Shown: positions 23,510-31,123 of the stretch, piece by piece | Position numbering within the stretch: position 1 is the first letter of the stretch | Layout: each line of letters opens with the position of its first letter | Program-made: the position numbers and the translations under genes | Notes under the pieces: model-generated | Told to the model about the DNA's origin: nothing | Database searches by the model: none | What the model saw: the letters and a program-made list of their open reading frames with translations, nothing else | Assembly (NCBI GenBank): GCA_030633885.1 | Contig: DAOWBV010000006.1 | Span: 1 to 32,023 of the forward strand | DNA: 32,023 nt | Direction of reading: 5' to 3' | Source of the DNA: Planctomycetota bacterium | GTDB taxonomy: Bacteria > Planctomycetota > MHYJ01 > JACQXL01 > CAKKQI01

Positions 23510-25045
23510 TCACTCCTCTTTATTATTTTCGGCCGGCTTTTCTTTTTTTACCAGAATAGCGACTGTTCGATTACCGGGGACCAAATATTTTTTTGCCGCG
23601 GCCATGATATCTTCAGGGGTAATCGTGTGATAATTGTTAAGAATGCTTAAAATGTAACGCCAGGAAATCATGACTTCGCAATGGCCCAAACGGGCGGCCA
23701 TGCCGCTATTAGAACGAAGCGCTCTTAAAGAATAGCCTTCTAATTGTTTCTTGGCCCGATTGATTTCTTGGGGTGTTACCGGTTCTTTTTTCAATAGATC
23801 TAATTCAGCATAAATCGCCGCCTCAACTTCTTCGGTCGTATGGGGATGTTTGGGGCTTGCGCTGATAGTAAATTCACCCGCATACTTACCGGCACCATTA
23901 CCAGTGTTAACATTCAGGCATAACTGTTGCTCCAGGACCAATTTTTTGTACAGACGTGAGGTGCGGCCAGATGACATAATACCGCTGATCAAATCAAATA
24001 CATAATCATCTTTATCTCCTATCTTAACAGTATGAAACCCAATTAATATTCGCGGTTCGGCATCAAACTCCAGAAAAACACGACGCTCGCCTTTTTGAAC
24101 CGACTCAAAAGTGGTTAATGGCGGTGGTGGTTCCTGGGCCGGGATCGGTTCAAAATACTTACGCATTAAGCCCACCACCTCATCGGCCTTAACATTACCG
24201 ACGATAACGACGACTGCGTTATTGGGCGCGTAATAACGCCGAAAGTACTGATAAGCTTGATCTTTTTTGAGGAATTGAATGTCACTACGCCAGCCGATAA
24301 CCGGCCAGCGTAAGGGATGCGCTTGATAAATCGTAGATTGAAACAAAGCATAAAGAGAGCCGCCGGGGTTGTCTTCCAGGCGCTGTCGACGTTCTTCCAA
24401 TATGACATCTCGTTCCTGGTAGAATCCCCGTAAAACCGGATTAGACATGCGGTCTGATTCCAACCAGGCCCAAAGCTCCAGTTTATGCGAAGGTAAATCG
24501 CAATAATAACCGGTCATAGAAGTTGATGTGCTGGCGTTAAGCCCCTGCGCGCCGTGGCGTTGATAGATCTGAGAAATTTCTTTGACCACCGCGTATTGCC
24601 GTTGTAATTTGACCAGATCTTCAAATTCGGCTTTTAAACCTTTAACTTCTTCCGCTTCCGTGGGTAAATAATCTCTGCCGCGCTGCATTTTTTTTATTTT
24701 GAAAGAATCTAATCGCGTGACGATTTCATCGATTTTATCCAGTAAGGGTTTTTCCTTTTCATAATCCCTGGTCCCGATAGTTTTAGTGCCTTTAAAAAGC
24801 ATGTGTTCCAGAAGATGAGATAAGCCGGTAATACCCGGATGTTCATTGACCGACCCGACCTTGAAGCATATTTTAACGGCCACCGTTTGGGAAGTGTCTC
24901 GCTCCAGGATCAATACTTTCAGGCCGTTTTTCAAGACGTATTCTTTGACGTCCAGGTTCATTTCGGCGTGATTGGTCAGAGGTAAAAAGATCAGGTAAAA
25001 GGTCAACAGGATCGGGAGACAAAGGAAAGTATTACGGCGGATCAT
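23510..25045 (-). CDS. M16-family zinc peptidase, catalytic subunit, exported
   Basis: A pitrilysin/processing-peptidase family member of 511 aa. The inverted zinc motif HLLEH is at residues 77-81; ERDVILEERRQR further on supplies the third ligand region. An extra ~70 charged residues lie between them (about 90-160, EKEKPLLDKIDEI...), which compact M16B enzymes lack. The N-terminus is a signal peptide (LCLPILLTFYLIFLPLTNHA). The second half lacks a clear Arg/Tyr pair (RLYKKLVLEQQLCLNV), consistent with pairing to the non-catalytic neighbour just downstream. GGGG lies upstream of the ATG. Role in the cell is unknown; peptide degradation or processing outside the cytoplasm is likely. Confidence 0.9.
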   Translation of the reverse strand: MIRRNTFLCLPILLTFYLIFLPLTNHAEMNLDVKEYVLKNGLKVLILERDTSQTVAVKICFKVGSVNEHPGITGLSHLLEHMLFKGTKTIGTRDYEKEKPLLDKIDEIVTRLDSFKIKKMQRGRDYLPTEAEEVKGLKAEFEDLVKLQRQYAVVKEISQIYQRHGAQGLNASTSTSMTGYYCDLPSHKLELWAWLESDRMSNPVLRGFYQERDVILEERRQRLEDNPGGSLYALFQSTIYQAHPLRWPVIGWRSDIQFLKKDQAYQYFRRYYAPNNAVVVIVGNVKADEVVGLMRKYFEPIPAQEPPPPLTTFESVQKGERRVFLEFDAEPRILIGFHTVKIGDKDDYVFDLISGIMSSGRTSRLYKKLVLEQQLCLNVNTGNGAGKYAGEFTISASPKHPHTTEEVEAAIYAELDLLKKEPVTPQEINRAKKQLEGYSLRALRSNSGMAARLGHCEVMISWRYILSILNNYHTITPEDIMAAAKKYLVPGNRTVAILVKKEKPAENNKEE

Positions 25046-25129
25046 TTATTTTCCCCTTTAAAAAGGATGAATTTTGATTTATTCTAAATAAATCATTTTT
25101 TAAAGCAAGGTTTATTCATGCTTTTATCC

Positions 25130-25158
25130 TTGACCCTTGTCGTTGTTAGAGATATACT
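25130..25158 (+). promoter_or_regulatory. Promoter of the sugar transferase-folE unit
   Basis: TTGACC (25130-25135), a 17-base spacer, TATACT (25153-25158), 33 bases before the start codon. Confidence 0.75.
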
Positions 25159-25191
25159 TTTAGAGTAAATAATATTTTCGGTAATTGAATT

Positions 25192-26832
25192 ATGATCAGA
25201 CAACGCGTCCGAAGTTATAAAGTTATTCTTTTAATCGCTGATGCCCTGGGGATCGGCCTGTCTTATTTTGCGGCTTTTTGGATCAGTGTTGATTTTCTAG
25301 GGAAAAGCCTCGGGCCGGATCGATATCTGGATGTTTTTCCATGGGTGCTGATCGGCTGGTTGGTGGTTTTCCGTTTCAGCAATCTTTATAATATCCAGTT
25401 GCGGGGTTCGGAAGAATTATTAGCTCTGGTTAAAGGCGTACTGATCGCGGTCCTGGTCACTCTCGGCGTTGCCTTTTTTTATCGCCCGACCCTTGAGGAC
25501 CAGGGTTACTTCACCTTTTCCCGGACATTATTGGTTTTGCTGGCTTTTCTGACGATACCGACCAGTTTTATTTTCCGAAAAATGTTACGCTGGGGCCGCT
25601 ATCGACTTTTCAAAAGCACCCGCCATTTTAACCGTTTGATTATTATTGGTCGTAATAACGTGGGTTTTATGCTGGCGAATGAATTACAGAAACATGACCT
25701 GGGTTATGAATTGGTCGGTTTTGTGGAAGACGATTCTCCGGCCAATAATCTTGGCGGTGTGAATCAAACCTGCACTGCACCCGAAGGGACCCTGCCTGAC
25801 CGGCAAGCAGGCGCGGTAGCCAACCCGCTTGGGTTAACTGGGAGCGAATGCTGGGACCGCTCACCGGCGGCTGAGATTTCAGACGGCGAGACCCGGCCGG
25901 AAAATGCCGATCGCGACACGTCAGCAAACGCGTGGGAACAAGCCGTATCGCAATTCCCGGTCGTCGGCCGGATCGATCAGGTCAAGCAAATTATTTCCGA
26001 TCGGGATGTCAGCGATGTTTGGATCGCCCTGCCTTCAGCGCCGCGGGATAAACTGATGAAATTGGTGGAGCTTTGCCTGAAAACAAAAGTTTCCTGGAAG
26101 ATCGTGCCGGATCTTTATGAGGTCATGCTCGATTGGGTCCGGATCGATAGTCTCAGCGGTGTGCCTTTGATCGGGATTAAAAGGTCGAATATTACCGGGC
26201 TAAATGTCGTTATCAAGCGGGCCATGGATATGGTTTTTTCTTCGATCCTGATTGTGCTCACCGCCCTGCCGATGCTGCTGGCCGTTGTTCTGGTGAAACT
26301 GACTTCGCCGGGCCCGGTCCTATTTAAACAAAAGCGGGTCGGTCAGAACGGTCGCCGTTTTGTTTTTCTGAAATTCCGTTCCATGTACCATAAAAGTAAA
26401 AGAGGTGATCACAAAGATTTTACCAGGGAATGGATCACTCAAAAATCCGCCCCGGCGCGAAATAATTCCGGCGAAAAGCAGGTTTATAAAATAACCAATG
26501 ATTCCCGGATAACACCCGTCGGTAAATTTTTGCGCAAGACCAGTATTGATGAGTTACCTCAAATTTTCAGTGTGTTAAAAGGTGACATGAGTTTGATCGG
26601 GCCCCGGCCGCCCCTGGCTTATGAAGTCGAACATTACCGGGAGTGGCACAAACGCCGATTGGAAGTAAAGCCCGGCATTACCGGCCTCTGGCAGATCAGT
26701 GGTCGCAACCTTTTATCTTTCGAAGAAATGGTCAAACTGGATATTTATTACATTGAAAACTGGTCCGTCCGGTTCGATCTGAAAATAATTTTCAAGACCG
26801 TTTTTACGGTATTATTCGGTAAAGCTTACTAA
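25192..26832 (+). CDS. Polyprenyl-phosphate sugar-1-phosphate transferase (WcaJ/WbaP-like)
   Basis: An initiating glycosyltransferase that moves a sugar phosphate onto undecaprenyl phosphate for capsule, exopolysaccharide or O-antigen. Four N-terminal membrane helices (to ~residue 130) are followed by a Rossmann-like domain (RLIIIGRNNVGFMLANEL) and then the catalytic bacterial sugar transferase domain from ~residue 340: KRAMDMVFSSILIVLTALPM, KQKRVGQNGRRFVFLKFRSM, TSIDELPQIFSVLKGDMSLIGPRPP, VKPGITGLWQISGRN. Between GFVEDD and FPVVGRID, where relatives have ~15 residues, lies a ~60-residue Ala/Thr/Asp-rich insert encoded partly by palindromic repeats. The frame is intact. It probably shares a transcript with folE, 27 bases downstream. 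No other glycan genes are next to it. Confidence 0.9.
   Translation: MIRQRVRSYKVILLIADALGIGLSYFAAFWISVDFLGKSLGPDRYLDVFPWVLIGWLVVFRFSNLYNIQLRGSEELLALVKGVLIAVLVTLGVAFFYRPTLEDQGYFTFSRTLLVLLAFLTIPTSFIFRKMLRWGRYRLFKSTRHFNRLIIIGRNNVGFMLANELQKHDLGYELVGFVEDDSPANNLGGVNQTCTAPEGTLPDRQAGAVANPLGLTGSECWDRSPAAEISDGETRPENADRDTSANAWEQAVSQFPVVGRIDQVKQIISDRDVSDVWIALPSAPRDKLMKLVELCLKTKVSWKIVPDLYEVMLDWVRIDSLSGVPLIGIKRSNITGLNVVIKRAMDMVFSSILIVLTALPMLLAVVLVKLTSPGPVLFKQKRVGQNGRRFVFLKFRSMYHKSKRGDHKDFTREWITQKSAPARNNSGEKQVYKITNDSRITPVGKFLRKTSIDELPQIFSVLKGDMSLIGPRPPLAYEVEHYREWHKRRLEVKPGITGLWQISGRNLLSFEEMVKLDIYYIENWSVRFDLKIIFKTVFTVLFGKAY
25779..25838. repeat. Palindromic insertion within the sugar transferase gene
   Basis: CTGCCTGACCGGCAAGCAG is followed by GTAGC-CAACCC-GCTT-GGGTTAAC (25816-25838). 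The second part has the GTAGC foot plus hairpin seen at 3251, 3596 and 31032. It is translated in frame. Confidence 0.6.
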
Positions 26833-26859
26833 GACGAATGTTACCGGGAGAGAAATTTT

Positions 26860-27417
26860 ATGGACCTGAAAAAAATAGAAAAATCCGTTAAGTTATTTCT
26901 GGAAGGTATCGGCGAAAATCCTGATCGGGACGGACTAAAAGAAACACCCCGGCGGGTAGCCCGGATGTGTCAGGAGCTGTACGCGGGCCTGAAGGGTGAC
27001 CCGAAACAGGTGATCAAAGCGCTTGTCGGACACGATCACGATGAGATCGTTCTGGTTAAAGACATCCCCTTTTTTTCCGTTTGCGAACACCATCTTTTGC
27101 CTTTTGTCGGTAAAGCCCACGTGGCCTATTTGCCGAAAGGCGGCCGGGTCAGCGGTATCAGTAAATTAGCCCGGGTGGTTGAAATGCATTCTAAAAGACC
27201 GCAGGTTCAGGAAAGGCTTAGTACCGGTATCGCGGAAACCATTATGACGGCCTTAAAACCTCAGGGGGTAATGGTGGTGATCGAGGCCGAACATCTTTGC
27301 ATGACTATTCGAGGTGTCAAAAGACCCGGGACGAAGATCGTTACTTCCGTGGTCCGCGGTATTTTCCGTCGTAACCCGGCAACCCGGGCCGAAGCCATGT
27401 CATTGCTTTATCATTGA
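26860..27417 (+). CDS. folE: GTP cyclohydrolase I FolE
   Basis: Converts GTP to dihydroneopterin triphosphate, the first step of folate (or tetrahydrobiopterin/queuosine-type) synthesis. Zinc ligands are visible: Cys75 and His78 in [10 protein letters not shown], and Cys147 in [24 protein letters not shown] and RPQVQERL are substrate and structural motifs. The 185-aa length is normal for the type I enzyme. GGGAG lies upstream of the ATG. It follows the sugar transferase by 27 bases, without its own promoter. Its 3' end overlaps the convergent sigma-factor pseudogene by 7 bases. Confidence 0.96.
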   Translation: MDLKKIEKSVKLFLEGIGENPDRDGLKETPRRVARMCQELYAGLKGDPKQVIKALVGHDHDEIVLVKDIPFFSVCEHHLLPFVGKAHVAYLPKGGRVSGISKLARVVEMHSKRPQVQERLSTGIAETIMTALKPQGVMVVIEAEHLCMTIRGVKRPGTKIVTSVVRGIFRRNPATRAEAMSLLYH

Positions 27418-27979
27418 TCCAGATATTTTTTTAACAGATTTCTTAATCGCCGGATGGCTTTGACCATACGCGTTTTGACGGTTACTTCAGCGATATCCAA
27501 AATTTCGGCGATCTCGCGATATTTCAGATCTTGATATTCACTTAAAACAAAAACGATCCTTTCTTTTTCCGGTAAGGATTAGATGGCTTTCCGCACTTCC
27601 TGAATTTGTTCTCTTTTTAATAAATTTTTCGACGCCTCTCCGGTCGGATCAGTCGTAATATCCGAGACCGGCTGACTGTCTGTTTTTTGGTCTAAAACAC
27701 TGAAAGTCACCGGTTTTTTCTTTAATCGTTTAGCTTCATTAAACCAATGATTTTTCGCGATCGTGAAAAGATACGTTAAAAATTTAGCGGTTGGTTGATA
27801 TGACGCGCGTTTCTGCCAGATCCGGAGGAATACTTCATGAACAGCATCTTCAACCAAGCTGGGTTGACCGCTCAAGCGGTAAAAAAATTCGCCAGCGGGT
27901 TCTTATAGTGATCATATAATTTTTTAAAAGCACTGTGATCACCGGTTTTGACTTGAAGTATTAATTCCTGGTCATTCAT
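27411..27979 (-). pseudogene. ECF-type sigma factor, broken by a frameshift and a stop codon
   Basis: Reading from ATG at 27979 gives MNDQELILQVKTGDHSAFKKLYDHYKNPLANFF, a clear sigma region 2 start, which then hits a stop. One added T in the T7 run (27879-27885) restores YRLSGQPSLVEDAVHEVFLRIWQKRA and a frame (the 98-aa track ORF) that ends at TAA in AI-stop-SLPEKERIVFVLSEY. Beyond that stop the same frame continues with sigma region 4: YREIAEILDIAEVTVKTRM. Repairing both lesions gives a full-length ~188-aa ECF sigma factor. It is 8 bases after the TatD-radical SAM gene, on the same strand. Two independent lesions favour a true pseudogene, though the homopolymer indel alone could be an error. 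Confidence 0.8.
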
Positions 27980-27987
27980 TGGATCGC

Positions 27988-29355
27988 TTAACCCACCTCA
28001 TTATAAACCCGGGCTCGGAAATCGATTCCCAGGTCCCGGGCGAGCTGGCGGCATTTTTCCAAATCGACATTCGGGTAGGTGACCGTTGTTATCTGAACGC
28101 AAGGAATGTTTTCTTTGGCTTCTTTAATGAATTGAATGACTTGATTAAAAGTATCCGGGCCGAACTTGGGCCGGCAGATCTGCTGGTATTGTTCCGCCGT
28201 CGGGGCGTTCAGACTGACAACGATCTCGTCGACTAATCCTTTTAATTCCGGAAGGATCGAACGCTGATTGATCAAATTACCGTGTCCGTTAGTATTTAAA
28301 CGGACGTGGATATTTTTCTTCTTTAGATAACCGGCGATTTCTTTAATGATATCCAGGCGCAAAGTCGGTTCTCCGTAACCGCAAAAGACTACTTCTTTAT
28401 ACGGGCTGAGATCGCTGATTGCTTGAATAATTTCCTCTTTACTTGGATCCTGCGCCAGGCGAAGGTTGTGTCCCTTAACATAATCGGTTGATTGCCTGAT
28501 GCAAAAAGTGCAGGTGGCGGTGCACTGATTGGTGATGTTAAGATAGAGGGAATCGCGGATATTATAAGCGATCTGGCCCTGGTTGGGTATTTTACCCAGG
28601 CCGAACAAACGACGGGCATTAAGAGTGGTGATCCGTTTAATATCGTCAACTGACAGGTCGTAAAGGTCCGCGAAAGCTTGTACAGAATAAGTCAAATAAG
28701 CCGGTTCATTACGTTGACCACGTTTAGCCTGGGGGGTCAGAAAAGGGCAGTCGGTTTCCAGCATCAGGTTTTCGACTTTGATACTTTTGATCGTTTTCCG
28801 TAATTGATCGGCTTTGGGGAAAGTTATCGGTCCGCCCGCCGAAATCAAAAAACCTAATTTTAAATACTGTCGGGCTGTTTCAGCGGTACCGGAAAAACAA
28901 TGGGCAACGCCTTTAACCTTCGAACCCATCACTTTTTTGATGATGGCCAGGCAATCTTCGTGTGCTTCCCGGCTATGGATAACGATCGGTTTGTTTTTTC
29001 GGCGGGCGATTTCGAGTTGTTTAATAAAAACTTTTTTTTGGTCCTCACGGGGGCTGATATTTTTGTAAAAATCAAGTCCGATCTCGCCGACGGCGACGAC
29101 TTTATCTTCGTCAACCAGTTTTTCCAATTCCGTCCAGTCAGATTCTTTGATATTAGCCGCGTCATGGGGATGAATGCCGACGGCGGCGTAAATATGATCG
29201 TAACGGCGGGCCAACTCGATGGATTCCCGGCTGGTGGCTAAACTGGTCCCGATGTTAATAATGGTTCCTACCCCGGCTTGGGTTGCCCGTTCTAACACGG
29301 CGGGCAGATCATTTTTGTAATCAGGAAAATTAAGATGGGCGTGGGTGTCGATCAT
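27988..29355 (-). CDS. TatD-family metal-dependent hydrolase fused to a radical SAM protein
   Basis: Residues 1-256 are a TatD DNase-like amidohydrolase: MIDTHAHLNF, AVGEIGLDFY, VIHSREAHED, GVAHCFSGT and LETDCPFLTP give the metal-binding His, Glu and Asp residues in order. Residues ~270-455 are a radical SAM domain: LNITNQCTATCTFCIRQ holds the Cx3Cx2C cluster, with FCGYGEPTLRLD and VRLNTNGHG downstream. The second domain belongs to the TatD-associated radical SAM group, which is encoded beside or fused to TatD in various bacteria; its reaction is unknown to me. The frame is continuous, so the fusion looks real. The ECF sigma pseudogene follows and tRNA-Ala lies upstream, both on the same strand. 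Confidence 0.9.
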   Translation of the reverse strand: MIDTHAHLNFPDYKNDLPAVLERATQAGVGTIINIGTSLATSRESIELARRYDHIYAAVGIHPHDAANIKESDWTELEKLVDEDKVVAVGEIGLDFYKNISPREDQKKVFIKQLEIARRKNKPIVIHSREAHEDCLAIIKKVMGSKVKGVAHCFSGTAETARQYLKLGFLISAGGPITFPKADQLRKTIKSIKVENLMLETDCPFLTPQAKRGQRNEPAYLTYSVQAFADLYDLSVDDIKRITTLNARRLFGLGKIPNQGQIAYNIRDSLYLNITNQCTATCTFCIRQSTDYVKGHNLRLAQDPSKEEIIQAISDLSPYKEVVFCGYGEPTLRLDIIKEIAGYLKKKNIHVRLNTNGHGNLINQRSILPELKGLVDEIVVSLNAPTAEQYQQICRPKFGPDTFNQVIQFIKEAKENIPCVQITTVTYPNVDLEKCRQLARDLGIDFRARVYNEVG

Positions 29356-29429
29356 GACAATTATGAACTATGAATAAGGATTAGTCGAGGTGAGTCCCGC
29401 AAAAACTGCCGGGGCGCTCTCCTAAGTTA

Positions 29430-29505
29430 TGGTGGAGGTGAGGGGGATCGAACCCCTGACCTTATGAATGCCATTCATACGCTCTCCCAGCTGAGCTACA
29501 CCCCC
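29430..29505 (-). tRNA. tRNA-Ala (anticodon GGC)
   Basis: A 76-base cloverleaf on the minus strand with encoded CCA. The acceptor GGGGGTG pairs with CACCTCC and includes a G3-U70 wobble, the alanine identity element. The D arm is GCTCAGCTGGGAGAGC, the anticodon stem is TATGA/TCATA with loop ATGGCAT, and the T arm is AGGGGTTCGATCCCCCT. No classical terminator follows. Confidence 0.97.
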
Positions 29506-29549
29506 ACGTTTTGCGGAATCAGCCACTCAATATATTTTTTACTTTTCTT

Positions 29550-29578
29550 TTTATATCACATCAATTATTTAAAGTCAA
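29550..29578 (-). promoter_or_regulatory. Promoter of tRNA-Ala
   Basis: On the minus strand: TTGACT (29578-29573), a 17-base spacer, TATAAA (29555-29550), about 45 bases before the tRNA 5' end. Confidence 0.7.
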
Positions 29579-29606
29579 TTAATTTTAAAAATTTAAATTT
29601 TCTTTG

Positions 29607-29634
29607 TTGACAAATGATAATTAACAGGTATACT
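29607..29634 (+). promoter_or_regulatory. Promoter of the endonuclease Q gene
   Basis: TTGACA (29607-29612), 16 bases, TATACT (29629-29634), 51 bases before the start codon. It is divergent from the tRNA promoter. Confidence 0.75.
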
Positions 29635-29685
29635 TAAAAACGAATCGTCCATTCAGATAATAAGTTCCTCGAAAAAGGATTCCAC

Positions 29686-30987
29686 ATGAAGTTCATTGCT
29701 GACTTTCATGTTCATTCAAAATACAGTCGCGCGACCAGCCCGGACATGAACGTGGAAGCCCTGGCTTCCTGGGCCGAACGAAAAGGCATCAACCTGCTCG
29801 GCACGTCTGATTTCACCCACCCCAATTATTTCGCTGAATTACGATTGCGCTTGAAACCCGCCGGCAATGGGTTATTTCAGTTGAAAAAAGGTAATTCCCC
29901 TACCCGTTTTATGTTAACGACTGAGATCAGCAACGTGTTCACGGCCCGGGGCCGCGGCCGCCGGATTCACACCCTGATTTTCGCGCCGAGTTTCGAAGTC
30001 GTCAGCAAGCTAAATACTAAATTAAAAAGGATCGGTAACGTTTCTTCAGATGGCCGGCCGATCTTCGGTCGGCACGTTAAAGATATGGTTAAGCTGGTGC
30101 TGGATACCTCGCCTGATTGTTTGCTTGTCCCGGCTCACGCCTGGACCCCCTGGTTTTCGCTTTACGGCTCTAATTCCGGTTTCGATTCCATTGAAGAATG
30201 CTTTGAAGAGGAAGCCAAGAATATTTATTGTATTGAAACCGGTTTATCTTCCGATCCGGCCATGAATTGGCGACTGAGCGCTCTGGATAAAATCACCCTG
30301 ATCTCTAATTCTGACGCTCATTCACCCCGGAAAATCGGCCGCGAAGCGAATATTTTTGATTGCGAAATGTCCTATCCGGAAATTATCGATGTTTTGAAAA
30401 AGAAAGATCCAAAACGTTTTTTGTCAACAGTGGAATTTTTTCCGGAAGAAGGAAAATATCATTTCGACGGACATCGTAGTTGTAATATTCTTTTTTCACC
30501 CTCCGAATCCAAAAAACATAAAAACATGTGTCCGGTCTGCAAAAAACCGTTAACCCTGGGCGTTATGCACCGGGTTGAGGCGCTGGCTGACCGACCTGAA
30601 GGTTATCAACCGCCGAATGCTATCCCCTGTAAGCATCTCATTCCGTTGGAAGAGATCATCGCCGACGCGCTGGGCCAGAAACCGGGCACGGCCGCGGTTA
30701 ACAGCGAATATAACAGTTTAGTCGAAAAAGGCGGCAATGAATTCCGGGTTCTGTTAGACCTGACGCCGGAAGAATTATCCCGTTGCACGACTGACCGGAT
30801 CGCTGAAGGGATAAACTTAGTGCGGGAAGAAAAATTGAAAATAATTCCCGGGCATGACGGTGTTTTCGGGCAGATCAAGATTTTTGACAAGTCCAAAAAG
30901 AAAACGGTTCCGGCCGCGGTTAGTGATCAGGTCAAAAAATATCAGGCGCCGACCAAAGCCAAATCCATTCAGATGCGTCTTTTCTAA
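29686..30987 (+). CDS. Endonuclease Q (EndoQ)-like PHP-domain DNA repair nuclease
   Basis: EndoQ cuts DNA 5' to deaminated bases (uracil, hypoxanthine) and is known from some archaea and a few bacteria. The PHP domain begins FIADFHVHSKYSRATSPDM and continues with GTSDFTHPNYF, MLTTEISNVF, VPAHAWTPWFSLYG and SNSDAHSP, which carry the metal-binding His/Asp/Glu residues. A zinc-ribbon-like region follows (CNILFS, then CPVCKKP, then PCKHLIPLEE, ~residues 265-325). The 433-aa length fits the family. The protein ends with QMRLF, which matches the bacterial beta-clamp-binding pattern and takes the place of the PCNA-binding tail of archaeal EndoQ. AAGGA precedes the ATG and a promoter is present. It stands alone, not beside other repair genes. 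Confidence 0.85.
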   Translation: MKFIADFHVHSKYSRATSPDMNVEALASWAERKGINLLGTSDFTHPNYFAELRLRLKPAGNGLFQLKKGNSPTRFMLTTEISNVFTARGRGRRIHTLIFAPSFEVVSKLNTKLKRIGNVSSDGRPIFGRHVKDMVKLVLDTSPDCLLVPAHAWTPWFSLYGSNSGFDSIEECFEEEAKNIYCIETGLSSDPAMNWRLSALDKITLISNSDAHSPRKIGREANIFDCEMSYPEIIDVLKKKDPKRFLSTVEFFPEEGKYHFDGHRSCNILFSPSESKKHKNMCPVCKKPLTLGVMHRVEALADRPEGYQPPNAIPCKHLIPLEEIIADALGQKPGTAAVNSEYNSLVEKGGNEFRVLLDLTPEELSRCTTDRIAEGINLVREEKLKIIPGHDGVFGQIKIFDKSKKKTVPAAVSDQVKKYQAPTKAKSIQMRLF

Positions 30988-31031
30988 AACCTCTCTGATT
31001 TTATCTTAAGAACGGCTAATAAAAAATACCA

Positions 31032-31107
31032 GTAGCTGCGACCCTTGTGGTCGCCCTACCAGGTTGATAGACATAGGGATTAAAGGCGGGGCAAGCCCCG
31101 CAGCTAC
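31032..31107. repeat. Intergenic REP/BIME-like hairpin pair
   Basis: GTAGCTGCGACC-CTTGT-GGTCGC (31032-31054) and GCGGGG-CAAG-CCCCGCAGCTAC (31086-31107). Both match the hairpins in the glutamate synthase gene (3182-3274) but face the opposite way, with GTAGC feet outward. Located between the EndoQ and bioF 3' ends, they may also terminate transcription. Confidence 0.8.
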
Positions 31108-31123
31108 ACCAATCGAATTGTAT

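Noticed and set aside
27579-27581. TAA in the sigma gene as a recoded sense codon
   Set aside because: Other genes in the window end normally at TAA, and a separate frameshift also breaks this gene, so a plain pseudogene is simpler.
28814-29241. Plus-strand ORFs over the TatD region (84 and 113 aa)
   Set aside because: They are antisense shadows of strongly conserved TatD motifs on the minus strand.
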